Assembly: GCA_030066195.1 (NCBI GenBank)
Contig: JASJCB010000022.1
Coordinates: 1 to 62,716, forward strand
DNA length: 62,716 nt
Origin: Acidobacteriota bacterium
GTDB lineage: Bacteria; Acidobacteriota; Holophagae; Acanthopleuribacterales; Acanthopleuribacteraceae
Direction of reading: 5' to 3'
The notes under the pieces are model-generated. The model did not search any database. It had not been told where the DNA came from and was given only the letters and a program-made list of their open reading frames with translations. A program made the position numbers and the translations under genes. Shown piece after piece: positions 43,162-51,217 of the stretch (positions within the stretch are counted from its first letter, which is position 1; each line of letters opens with the position of its first letter).

Positions 43162-46020
43162 ATGAATACATTATGTTTGTTGACATGGCTCTATGCCGGG
43201 TTTGCGGCGGAAACCTATGAGGTAACGCCTGTCCAGGAGATTGGGCACCGCCTCGATTTCAGAGATCCCTATCCCAGAGACCCGATCACGGTGGGGAACA
43301 AGGTCTATTTCACCTCTGAAGCCCGGCGCTATGGCAAAGAACTGTGGGTCACCGACGGAACCCAAGCGGGCACCTCCCTGGCGGCAGACATCGATCCGGG
43401 TTACCGCGACAGCAGGCCAGGGGATTTTCATACCGACGGCGACATCTTGTGGTTCTCCGCCGAAAAGAGCAGGATTCGGATCTGGCACGCCCTGGATACG
43501 CGAACCAATACGCTGACGGCCTTCGATGCTTTCGGCTATCGAAACGACGAACCCACGGTCATCATCGAAAATCGCTTTTATTTTTGGAGCGCCGAAAACC
43601 AACTGGTTGCCGCTTCCGGCGACCGGGCCGAAGTGATCGTTCAAATGGATGAGACTTTCAAGGGGTTCAGTGTCCCTGTTTCGGTAAACGGAGACCTGCA
43701 TTTCCTGGCGGGTCAGGAGGCAGTGGACATCGCCCTCTACTGCTTGGAGGGAACGAACCTGGTGAAATTAACCCGCCTGGTCGAGTCCCCGGAACTCTAC
43801 ACCGCACCCAATCAGGGCGCGGAGTTGATCTTAAGCGGCGGAGACACGGGTCTGTTTATGATGGTCGGCCGCACAAACGGGCCGAATCTAGCGGTATGGC
43901 ATCGCGACGAATCCGACGTCTACCTGCTGGCGCTGGATGAAGAGGGTTCCTACTCCACCTATGAATACGCCCAAGTCGGCGACTACTTTTATTTCCGCAA
44001 TAACACGCAATTGTGGGTCAGCGACGGGACCGTGGAAGGCACGGGGCCGGTGGTGGAGGACGGCTTGTATCGTCCCTTCAACCTGCTGACGGTGGGCAAT
44101 CGGTTGTTGACCTTTGCCTGGTCCGAAGAAAGGCCGAGCCCGACCTATGAGAAAGGACTTTATTCGGTGACCCCCGGTAGCGGGGAAGAGCCCGTAAAAT
44201 TGTTTGATGTCGACCCGGATTATCTGGCAACCTACCCCCGGAAGGTCGAGGTGGACGGGTCCGTTTACTTCAACAACTCCTTTACGGTTTGGCGTACCGA
44301 CGGCAGCATCGAGGGCTCTGAAATTTTTGTTAGGCGTTTCGTCTACTCCATCGGCGTCATGGAAGACGATTTCGTCATCTTCAACACCAAGGTGGAGAGC
44401 AGCGCCGGCGACGAAATCGAAATCGATCCCGGGCCCGACGATTTCGACTTCCACCGCTCTCACGGACAGGTGGTCGACGACCGTTTCTACTACTTCAACA
44501 TCACCGCGCAAGGCCGGGGCCTCTATACCTTGGATGAGGACGGTCCGGTGAAACTCGCCGGATTGCACCATAGCGAACCCTTTCACAGGGATGAAAACCG
44601 TTTCCGGGCCTTCGGAAACGGTTACCTGGTTCAGCCGCCTCGAACCAACGACATCTACTATACCGAGGGCGCCCCGCAAGCCACCCGGAAGATCGATCTG
44701 GAACTATATCTGGTACATGTCGCAATCGACGGTGAAACCGCTCACTTTGCCTACTCGGTCGGCGTCAATGCGACCATTCGGAGCGGCAATCCGCTTTCCG
44801 AAGAACCCCTGCGAAAGATCATCGTGCCCAAAATCTTCCATGGCGCATTTTCCATAGGCGCCATGGACGGCTATGTCTATTACCCGGTCCACGGTGAAAC
44901 CCACCTGGAACTGCATCGCATGGGCGCCGAGAACGTGGACGAAAAGGTCGCCGGCCTGATCGAAAAGAACGAGGGCGTGTTCGCGCCGTCCGGCATCCAG
45001 TCGTTCTTCCGGATATCGAACAGCTTGTATTTCGTGGTCGTTGAAAGCAGGCAGGAGGGGGCTCTCGAAACCAGGCAATTGGTGCTCTATCGCACCGACG
45101 GCACGGAGCATGGCACCATTCGCCTGGGTAACGGCGAGTTCGTGCGAACCCTCGCGGGCGGCCTGACCGTCTTCGACAGGAGAACGGTTTCCGTCTTGCG
45201 CGGGGATGAATTGATCCCCTTGATCGGCCCCTCCCGGAACCTTAACATACGCCAAGATGATCTTTGGGGCGACCCGGTGGACGGTCGTCAGTTCTGGTTT
45301 TCCGGCGGTGATATTTGGGTCACCGACGGCACGCCCGAGGGCACCGGGGCTTTGACCGAAAGTCGTTATTCCGGCCGCTACCTGGGCCGGACCGATACCC
45401 ACCTCTTCTACCAGAGCGGTTATAAGGGCAAGCTCCACGCGGTGAACCTGGAAACCGAATCCGAGACCGTGTTGGATGTCATCCCCGAGGAGTACAATTG
45501 GGCGGGCAGCACAACACCCTGGAACGGCAAACTCTACTTCGCCGGCCTGTCTGCCGAGGGCGGCAGCGAGTTGTGGGTCAGCGGCGGCACGCCGGAAACG
45601 ACCGCTCAGGTGATCGACCTGGAGCCCGGCATCGGCAGCAGCAAACCTGCCGAAATGGTAGTGCAAAACGATCGTTTATGGTTCCGCGCCTTCACCATGG
45701 AAGACGGCTGGAACTGGTGGTCGCTCACCGTCGCGGAAGAGCCGGAACCCATGGACATCGAATTGCGTGCATCCCCCTTTCTGCTGAACAGCTGCCCCGC
45801 CTATGCCTATGTCATGGGTGATATCGACGGCGCTCAGTTCACCTGGAGCATCGAGGGGGGCGAGATCCTGTCCGGCCACGACGAGCGCCTGATTTCTTTC
45901 CGGGCCCTGGGAACCGAACCCGTGGTGCTTCATGTCAAAACCACCCGAGGCAATCAGATCGGTGAGGATCGGCAAAGTGTCCCTGTCTTCACCCTACCTT
46001 TCGACCCCTGCGGCCGATAG
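43162..46020 (+). CDS. Secreted protein with ELWVTDGT-type repeats and PKD-like end
   Basis: This 952-aa protein has a short signal peptide (LCLLTWLYAGFAAE), then many copies of a motif of the form ELWVTDGTQAGT, LWVSDGTVEGTGPV, IWVTDGTPEGTG and ELWVSGGTPETT. Each is followed by strand-rich text such as YYFNITAQGRGLYTL. This pattern is seen in large secreted propeller-like proteins of Myxococcota and Acidobacteriota and is thought to be structural. The last about 80 residues (FTWSIEGGEILSG, then VLHVKTTRGNQIG) resemble a PKD/Ig-like module and contain two Cys. GAGAGG precedes ATG 43162 by about 10 nt. No catalytic motif is seen; a role in surface binding is only a guess. Confidence 0.78.
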   Translation: MNTLCLLTWLYAGFAAETYEVTPVQEIGHRLDFRDPYPRDPITVGNKVYFTSEARRYGKELWVTDGTQAGTSLAADIDPGYRDSRPGDFHTDGDILWFSAEKSRIRIWHALDTRTNTLTAFDAFGYRNDEPTVIIENRFYFWSAENQLVAASGDRAEVIVQMDETFKGFSVPVSVNGDLHFLAGQEAVDIALYCLEGTNLVKLTRLVESPELYTAPNQGAELILSGGDTGLFMMVGRTNGPNLAVWHRDESDVYLLALDEEGSYSTYEYAQVGDYFYFRNNTQLWVSDGTVEGTGPVVEDGLYRPFNLLTVGNRLLTFAWSEERPSPTYEKGLYSVTPGSGEEPVKLFDVDPDYLATYPRKVEVDGSVYFNNSFTVWRTDGSIEGSEIFVRRFVYSIGVMEDDFVIFNTKVESSAGDEIEIDPGPDDFDFHRSHGQVVDDRFYYFNITAQGRGLYTLDEDGPVKLAGLHHSEPFHRDENRFRAFGNGYLVQPPRTNDIYYTEGAPQATRKIDLELYLVHVAIDGETAHFAYSVGVNATIRSGNPLSEEPLRKIIVPKIFHGAFSIGAMDGYVYYPVHGETHLELHRMGAENVDEKVAGLIEKNEGVFAPSGIQSFFRISNSLYFVVVESRQEGALETRQLVLYRTDGTEHGTIRLGNGEFVRTLAGGLTVFDRRTVSVLRGDELIPLIGPSRNLNIRQDDLWGDPVDGRQFWFSGGDIWVTDGTPEGTGALTESRYSGRYLGRTDTHLFYQSGYKGKLHAVNLETESETVLDVIPEEYNWAGSTTPWNGKLYFAGLSAEGGSELWVSGGTPETTAQVIDLEPGIGSSKPAEMVVQNDRLWFRAFTMEDGWNWWSLTVAEEPEPMDIELRASPFLLNSCPAYAYVMGDIDGAQFTWSIEGGEILSGHDERLISFRALGTEPVVLHVKTTRGNQIGEDRQSVPVFTLPFDPCGR

Positions 46021-46068
46021 TCCCGGAAGGGCCTCCGCACCCCAAATGCACCCGTTCCAAAACCCTTA

Positions 46069-46098
46069 TTGGACAGGAGGTAACCCGACGTTTATAAT
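46069..46098 (+). promoter_or_regulatory. Possible promoter of FHA protein gene
   Basis: A perfect -10 box TATAAT (46093-46098) is preceded, after an 18-nt spacer, by TTGGAC (46069-46074), a weak -35. It lies 48 bp before the assigned start. Confidence 0.45.
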
Positions 46099-46145
46099 GA
46101 TTCGAGCCTGTGAATCGCTTAATTACAAGGAGCGCACCCTACTTT

Positions 46146-48212
46146 ATGTCCCATGGTATTCGTTTCGTCTCGGGCATTAACGAAGGCGTCGGCATTCCCA
46201 TCAGGGAAGGGCAGGAGATCACACTGGGTCGCGCGCGAAACAACGATGTCATCTTGCCTTACGACGGTTGGGTTTCTGGGAAACACGCCGCGGTGAAACG
46301 CCAGGGCGGTAAGTTCTTCTTGAAGGATTTGCGGTCAACCAACGGGACGTTTCTGGGCTCGGAACGCATCCCCTTCCATACCTACCGGCCGTTGAAAGGC
46401 TTGTTCGTGGTCGGTTCCACTATTTTCGAAACCACCGACCACTGCAATAACCAGTTCGACGGACCCGCGCCCTTGAATACGGCCTATCGGGGTAAGGCGG
46501 CGGACCCTGAACTGATGGCGGCCCTGGAAAAAGAAGCCCTGGGCAAGCCCATCATCAACAGCGTTCTCGTCTTCCTGGCCCTGGCGAGTGTCTACGGCAA
46601 AGAACTGGAGCCCTTCTTCAAACGGCTCAAAATGGAAATCGACCTCAACCGCGTTCGGCTTCGCCTGGAAAAGAGTCGGCTCTTCCGCGGCAGCGAAGCC
46701 TGGATGAACCGCTTCCTGGGATTACCCGCCCAGCTACCCGAGGATTCGGTTTCCTTCATCACGCCCCTGGCCAGGTCCGCGCTCATCGGTCAAGACCCGC
46801 CCCTGATGAAACTGCGGCGGCTCCTGGAAGGCGACTATAACCTGGTCTTCCCCATTCTGCACCACGAGGAAACCCGCGGCCGTTGGATTCCCATTTTCGA
46901 CGCCTTGACGGCTCCGCCCAAGCCGAAGAAAAAGAAGGCGGCCGCGCCCAAGGCCGGCGCGCGGAGAGCGGAACCCGAGGAAAAAGAAGTACCCGCCTAT
47001 CTGGCGCCTTTGCTGGCCCTGGACGAATTTTGGAACGATTTGGGTGAAAACCTGGCCGACGGCGTTACGGCGGTCCTCACCGGCGATACCGGTTGCGGCA
47101 AAACGGCTACCCTCAGGCTCGCCCTGTTGGACAAGGCGCGCATCGGCCTGCCCGAGATCCTCTCCGGCCCGGTGAACTTCTTCGATCCCAAAACCTTCTT
47201 CTACCTGCAAAGCCCCCAACTCGCCGGTGATTACCTGGAAACCATCTTGCAAAGCATCCACGGCGGCTGCCTCACCGTCATCGACCATCTGGACGTGCTG
47301 CTGGAACATCTTTCCATTCGCGGCAACGGCGATCGTGAACTGCTGCGCGCCGTCGCCAACACCCACACGCCCTTGATCCTGGTGCTGGACCGTGAATCCC
47401 TGTCCCGCTACGAACGTCAGTTCGGCAATCACGAGGTTTTCGATTTCCGTCAGTATTTGCGCGGTATCCTGGGCCGCATTCACAATGCCATGCTGGACGA
47501 ATTCGAACACCAGATGGAAGCCATTCTGGCCGAGGACGCCAAGCTGTTCTTCATGCGCCGCGTGGTTGCCGGCGAACGCTATAACCTGCGCACCCAATGG
47601 GAATTTATCTCGCTATGCCTGCGCCGTTGCAAGCAAATCGACTATGGCCTGGGCCGTCTCGAGGCCAAAACCGCTTCGATCGGCGGCATCGGCGAGGCGA
47701 TTTTTCACGAGGTCTTCGAAAACTGGCTGAACCGGCCCGCGCCGGTGGGTACCGATTCGATAGCGTTCGAATCGCTCGCCCAACTGCCGGAGCCCGAACC
47801 GGAACCGCCGCCCGCCTCCGAGGCCGACGCCGCCATTCTGGACCAGATCGAGGAATTGTTCTACAACTACGCCCAACACATCTTCAACATGACCCTGCGT
47901 TACAGCGACCAGACCACACGATTGAATAAGCAGGGCCGACTCACACGGGAACAAAAGCTGGACGAATTGAAGGAACACCTGGTCCACATGGTCGGCGCCT
48001 TCCAAGCGGTATTCCCCGCCTGGTTCGAGGAATGGTGGATGAAAATCGACCCCGAGGTCATTCAGGCGGAAATAGGCGCAAGCCCCAAAGCCTTATGGGA
48101 AGCATACAAGAACCGCACGCAGCACATCGATACCAGCCTCGCCCAGGACCAGTTCCACAAAACCGCCGCTCGTATCTTCCTGGAAACCATCCAATCGGCC
48201 AAGCAGCGCTGA
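46146..48212 (+). CDS. FHA domain protein with P-loop ATPase region
   Basis: This is a 688-aa product from ATG 46146. An N-terminal FHA domain (about 5-100) has GRARNNDVIL, SGKHAAVKRQ and DLRSTNGTFLG, with the Arg, Ser and Asn residues that bind phosphothreonine. After a helical middle and a Lys/Ala-rich linker, a P-loop TGDTGCGKTATLRLA and a Walker B-like LTVIDHLDVL indicate an AAA-type ATPase, followed by a helical C-terminus ending in long charged helices. It may read the output of Ser/Thr kinases such as those in this window and couple it to ATP-driven action; that link is inference. AAGGAG lies 13 nt upstream; a GTG at 46110 is a weaker start. Confidence 0.82.
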   Translation: MSHGIRFVSGINEGVGIPIREGQEITLGRARNNDVILPYDGWVSGKHAAVKRQGGKFFLKDLRSTNGTFLGSERIPFHTYRPLKGLFVVGSTIFETTDHCNNQFDGPAPLNTAYRGKAADPELMAALEKEALGKPIINSVLVFLALASVYGKELEPFFKRLKMEIDLNRVRLRLEKSRLFRGSEAWMNRFLGLPAQLPEDSVSFITPLARSALIGQDPPLMKLRRLLEGDYNLVFPILHHEETRGRWIPIFDALTAPPKPKKKKAAAPKAGARRAEPEEKEVPAYLAPLLALDEFWNDLGENLADGVTAVLTGDTGCGKTATLRLALLDKARIGLPEILSGPVNFFDPKTFFYLQSPQLAGDYLETILQSIHGGCLTVIDHLDVLLEHLSIRGNGDRELLRAVANTHTPLILVLDRESLSRYERQFGNHEVFDFRQYLRGILGRIHNAMLDEFEHQMEAILAEDAKLFFMRRVVAGERYNLRTQWEFISLCLRRCKQIDYGLGRLEAKTASIGGIGEAIFHEVFENWLNRPAPVGTDSIAFESLAQLPEPEPEPPPASEADAAILDQIEELFYNYAQHIFNMTLRYSDQTTRLNKQGRLTREQKLDELKEHLVHMVGAFQAVFPAWFEEWWMKIDPEVIQAEIGASPKALWEAYKNRTQHIDTSLAQDQFHKTAARIFLETIQSAKQR

Positions 48213-48327
48213 CTTTTTCCACAAAAATTCAAATCAGCGGTAAACCAACCCAAGGGCACCTTCGTTTCCTCTTTTACTACCCGATAGCCTTCCCATGTTC
48301 GGGTTTTCCCTGAGGAGGACATTGATT

Positions 48328-49062
48328 ATGCGCTACGCACTCATCCTGGCCTTGGCCCTGAGCACCGCCGCCTTTGCCGGCGAAACCCAAACCATTGACC
48401 GTACCTTCGACCTGAAGCCCGGCGGCGAGGTCAATTTGAGGAACGTCAACGGCAATGTGGTTGTGCAAGGCTGGGACAAGAACCAGGTACGCATTGTGGC
48501 CGTCAAAAAAGCTCGTGGTTCCAGAGCCCTGCAAAAGCTGGAGAACATCGAGGTCCGCATCGAAGCCACATCCAATTTGATCAACGTGGAAACCGTCAAG
48601 GTCACCAAAATGAAAACATGGAACAACGTTTCCGTGAAGTACGAACTCTGGGTACCCAACGAGGTCGACCTGAACGCGCGTACCACCAACGGCAACGTGT
48701 CCATTTCGGAAATCACCGGCACCGTCATGGCCCGCTCCACCAACGGCAATGTCAAGGCGGAGCAGGTGGCCGGTAACGTGAACGCTTCCAGCACCAACGG
48801 CAACGTCACCGCCGAACTGATCGAATACACCGGCGGCGACATGAGCCTGAAAACCACCAACGGCTCCATCCGCTTCTCCGGCCCCCGCGATATGAACCTG
48901 GATGTCGATGCCAAGACCACCAACGGCTCCATCAATACCGATTTTGCCGTGGCTTCCATGGGCAAGATATCCAAACGCCACCTGAACGGAACCATCAACA
49001 ACGGCGGTAATCGCCTGACCTTGAAGACCACCAACGGCAGCATCAAGCTCCGCGAATACTAG
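48328..49062 (+). CDS. Exported DUF4097 family protein with TNGNV repeats
   Basis: This 244-aa protein has a signal peptide (ALILALALSTAAFAG) and a beta-solenoid-like body of repeated TNGNV/TNGSI units (ARTTNGNVSI, ARSTNGNVKA, SSTNGNVTA, LKTTNGSIR, AKTTNGSINT, LKTTNGSIKL). It is paralogous in type to the gene at 35673-36434, but with TNG in place of SG repeats, so they are not a recent duplication. GAGGAGG (48312-48318) lies 9 nt before ATG 48328. It is ended by a strong terminator. The function is unknown. Confidence 0.88.
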   Translation: MRYALILALALSTAAFAGETQTIDRTFDLKPGGEVNLRNVNGNVVVQGWDKNQVRIVAVKKARGSRALQKLENIEVRIEATSNLINVETVKVTKMKTWNNVSVKYELWVPNEVDLNARTTNGNVSISEITGTVMARSTNGNVKAEQVAGNVNASSTNGNVTAELIEYTGGDMSLKTTNGSIRFSGPRDMNLDVDAKTTNGSINTDFAVASMGKISKRHLNGTINNGGNRLTLKTTNGSIKLREY

Positions 49063-49089
49063 GTTCCGTTTTCTCTTCCCAAGTCACCG

Positions 49090-49123
49090 GCCCGATTGCG
49101 ACAACCCTCGCGATCGGGCTTTT
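49090..49123 (+). terminator. Terminator after DUF4097 gene
   Basis: GCCCGAT/ATCGGGC (49090-49096 with 49113-49119), with an inner GCG/CGC pair, is followed by TTTTCCCG. Confidence 0.85.
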
Positions 49124-49236
49124 CCCGTTTCAAGGGAAGCATTTTCGGCGGTCCGCACACAAACTTTACATTTTCGCCAAGCCGAGCCACGGCAAGGGTT
49201 TATCCGGGTTCTCCTTCCATAAAATAAAAATTCAAC

Positions 49237-49265
49237 TTGACTTTCAAAATTCTGGTCACAATAAT
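49237..49265 (+). promoter_or_regulatory. Promoter of the SAM-riboswitch transcript
   Basis: TTGACT (49237-49242), a 17-nt spacer and AATAAT (49260-49265) each match the consensus at five of six positions. The riboswitch aptamer begins about 70 nt after the expected start point. No gene lies in the 49063-49342 interval. Confidence 0.75.
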
Positions 49266-49342
49266 CCCTGCAACGACACGCTCGGTATTCAACCGGGCAA
49301 CCAGAGAGGGTTTTCAAGCGAAAACGACAATCTGAGACGACG

Positions 49343-49447
49343 CTTATTGAGAAAGGTGGAGGGATCAGGCCCTGTGAAGCCTTAGCAACCGGTGACTCGC
49401 CGTCACGTCAGGTGCTAATTCCTGCCCAAGCAATTGGGAAAAATGAG
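49343..49447 (+). promoter_or_regulatory. SAM-I (S-box) riboswitch aptamer
   Basis: The conserved SAM-I core is plain: GGTGGAGGGATCAGGCCCTG, then TGAAGCCTTAGCAACC and GGTGCTAATTCCTGCC. P1 forms between CTTATT (49343-49348) and AATGAG (49442-49447). P4 is CCCAA-GCAA-TTGGG directly before the P1 3' strand. SAM binding should shut off the downstream genes, so this is a methionine/SAM-responsive unit. The downstream genes are not standard methionine-synthesis enzymes. Confidence 0.92.
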
Positions 49448-49526
49448 TGGCGCAATGAAGTGGATCATTACTCTTCTTGCTCTTCCCGTTTTTTCCCCGA
49501 GAGCAACCCCAAGGAGACCACTTCAT
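49448..49526 (+). promoter_or_regulatory. Predicted expression platform of the riboswitch
   Basis: ATGAAGTGG (49455-49463) is exactly complementary to CCACTTCAT (49518-49526), which overlaps the AT of the small ORF's ATG (49525-49527) and flanks its AAGGAG. Nested inside, TTGCTCT (49477-49483) pairs with AGAGCAA (49500-49506). ATGAGTGG (49443-49450), which includes the P1 3' strand, could also pair with CCACTTCAT apart from one bulge, offering a switch between two folds. A T-run (49489-49494) after TTCCC could instead mark a terminator with GGGAA at 49436-49440. These are predictions by eye. Confidence 0.5.
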
Positions 49527-49650
49527 GACATCCGATTTCGCGAAAGCCGAACACAACGGAACCAGTCGAACGGCCTCTTTCCGCTCTTGGGAAAAACGGT
49601 GGTGCGCGCGCCGGACCATACACGCGGTGATCAACCGGAGAGGAGTTTGA
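49525..49650 (+). CDS. 41-residue small ORF under SAM control
   Basis: ATG 49525 has AAGGAG at 49511-49516 (8-nt spacing) and the ORF ends at TGA 49648-49650, one base before the next gene's ATG. The peptide (MTSDFAKAEHNGTSRT... to ...VINRRGV) is basic, with one Cys, three Trp/Phe-rich spots and a Thr/Ser-rich centre. It has no signal peptide or membrane helix. Its initiation codon is predicted to be sequestered by the riboswitch platform. Possible roles are a leader peptide, a translational coupler for the ligase, or a substrate peptide of that ligase. No homologue is recognised, so even its expression is uncertain. Confidence 0.5.
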   Translation: MTSDFAKAEHNGTSRTASFRSWEKRWCARRTIHAVINRRGV

Positions 49651-49651
49651 C

Positions 49652-50593
49652 ATGGTGAAGATTTATGTGTTGCACGAAAACGAAGCCTGGGTGGCGCCCC
49701 TCACCCGCGCCCTGGACGATTTGCGCTTGGATTATGAGTACTGGTTCCTGAATGAGGGCCTGGTTCCCCTGCACGAGGCGCCCCCGGAAGGGATTTTCTA
49801 CAACCGTATCGGCGCTTCCGCACACCTGCGCGGCAATCCCCACGCGCCCGAACTGACCGGCCTGGTGTTGGACTGGTTGGAGCGCCACGAACGCCGCGTG
49901 GTCAATTCCGGCCGCGCCCTGGCCATGGAATTGAGCAAGACCACCCAATACGCCGCCCTGGAAGCCCTGGACATCCCCACTCCGCGCACCATTCCCGCGG
50001 TGGGCCGCAACTTCATCCTTCAGGCCGCGCAAACCTTTCTGCCGAAACCGGTCATCCTGAAACACAATCGCGGCGGCAAGGGCCACAGTGTCAACCGCTT
50101 CGACAGCCTGGAAGAAATCGTCGCCTATCTGGACGGCCCCGACTACGAGGCGCCCGTGGACGGCGTCTGGCTGGTGCAAGAGTTCATCCAGTCGCCCCGG
50201 CCCTACATCCTGCGTTGCGAATTCGTGGGCGGTCGCTTCTTCTACGCCATGCAGGTGGACACCGGCGAGGGCTTCGCGCTCTGCCCCGCCGAGGTTTGCC
50301 CCTTGCGCACGGGCCGAAATAAATACCGCATCACCGACGAGTTGGACGGGGATCCCGTCATCCAGCGCTACGAACAGTTCCTGGAGTACAACAACATCGA
50401 CATCGCGAGCATCGAACTGATCCGCGACGCGGACGGCAAGCTCTACACCTACGATGTGAACACCAACACGAACTACAACGAGCAGGCCGAAACCGATGCG
50501 GGCTTGACGCAAACCGGCATGCAGGCCGTGGCCCGTTACCTGGGCGATACGCTGGGCGCCGTCAAACCGTGTCCACAAGCCCGTGTGGCTTGA
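49652..50593 (+). CDS. ATP-grasp ligase (RimK-like)
   Basis: This 313-aa enzyme of the ATP-grasp superfamily forms amide bonds between a carboxylate and an amine through an acyl-phosphate. ATP-binding elements include VILKHNRGGKGHSVNRF, WLVQEFIQSPRPYILRCEF, and the metal-binding DVNTNTNYNEQ near the C-terminus (Asn and Asp positions conserved in RimK-type enzymes). No acetyltransferase or biotin-type domains are present; it is a stand-alone ligase. AGGAG lies 6 nt before ATG 49652, and it is coupled to the 41-aa ORF one base upstream. Control by a SAM riboswitch suggests a role in sulfur amino acid or SAM metabolism, or in modifying the small peptide; neither can be decided. The gene ends 7 bp before a large inverted repeat. 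Confidence 0.85.
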   Translation: MVKIYVLHENEAWVAPLTRALDDLRLDYEYWFLNEGLVPLHEAPPEGIFYNRIGASAHLRGNPHAPELTGLVLDWLERHERRVVNSGRALAMELSKTTQYAALEALDIPTPRTIPAVGRNFILQAAQTFLPKPVILKHNRGGKGHSVNRFDSLEEIVAYLDGPDYEAPVDGVWLVQEFIQSPRPYILRCEFVGGRFFYAMQVDTGEGFALCPAEVCPLRTGRNKYRITDELDGDPVIQRYEQFLEYNNIDIASIELIRDADGKLYTYDVNTNTNYNEQAETDAGLTQTGMQAVARYLGDTLGAVKPCPQARVA

Positions 50594-50600
50594 GGCGGCG

Positions 50601-50704
50601 GCGCAATCAGGCGAGCTCGGGGTACAATACAAACCTCTCCGAAGCAGCTAAGAACCAGGCGTTCGACATCCGTCGACCGCACCCCCGAGCTCACCTGATT
50701 GCGC
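50601..50704. repeat. Long inverted repeat between convergent genes
   Basis: Left arm 50601-50623 (GCGCAATCAGGCGAGCTCGG start) and right arm 50681-50704 pair over about 23 bp with one mismatch and one bulge, enclosing a 57-nt loop that itself has a small GTCGA-type pairing near 50661-50677. Sited between convergent genes, it could end transcription both ways, though without U-runs. The size is also compatible with a MITE or REP remnant. Confidence 0.75.
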
Positions 50705-50716
50705 CGAGCGGCCCGC

Positions 50717-51217
50717 CTACCCCTCCGGGAACTGGCGGCAGTATTCGTAAAGCGCCATGGACGTGGCGTTGGCCACGTTCAAACTGTAGGGCAGGCCCCA
50801 AATCGGGATTTCCACCACGTCGTCCAGCAAAGCCAGGTTCTCGGGATCGATGCCCTTGCGTTCACTGCCGATGACCAGGCAGGTGCGGCGCTCGAAACGG
50901 TAATCGAAGATACACCGCGAATCGTTGGTTTGCTCCAGGCCCACCAGGCGATAACCGTCGGCCTTCAGCTTCTTGAGCACGGGCGGCAGACTGCGGTGGA
51001 TCTTGACCTCCACCTGGTGTTCGCCGTCACGCGCCACCTTACCGATGACCTTGGCCTGGCCGGACGCAATCACCTTGGGGATGGCAAAACAGGACACGGT
51101 GCGTAGGATGGATGACAGGTTGACATTGCTGCGCATGGGTTCGCAGGCCACCAGAATCTCGCGTTCCCGGGCCAGTTTAACCGGCTCCTTGTGCCGCTGT
51201 TGGACAAACTCTGTCAA
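50717..51217 (-). CDS. SpoU/TrmH family RNA methyltransferase
   Basis: This 166-aa protein is a SPOUT-class methyltransferase that 2'-O-methylates tRNA or rRNA. The three family motifs are present: RSNVNLSSILRTVSCF (motif 1), LVIGSERKGIDPE (motif 2) and IPIWGLPYSLNVANATSMAL (motif 3), with the trefoil-knot SAM site implied. It lacks the N-terminal RNA-binding extension of TrmH, so it is a minimal version. The likely start is TTG 51217 (weak ribosome-binding site), since the family begins with a similar basic stretch. It is convergent with the ATP-grasp gene; the substrate position is unknown. Confidence 0.88.
   Translation of the reverse strand: MTEFVQQRHKEPVKLAREREILVACEPMRSNVNLSSILRTVSCFAIPKVIASGQAKVIGKVARDGEHQVEVKIHRSLPPVLKKLKADGYRLVGLEQTNDSRCIFDYRFERRTCLVIGSERKGIDPENLALLDDVVEIPIWGLPYSLNVANATSMALYEYCRQFPEG

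Noticed and set aside
49434..49658. Alternative 74-codon ORF across the riboswitch platform
   Set aside because: It starts inside the aptamer P4, has no ribosome-binding site, and overlaps the better supported 41-codon ORF in another frame.
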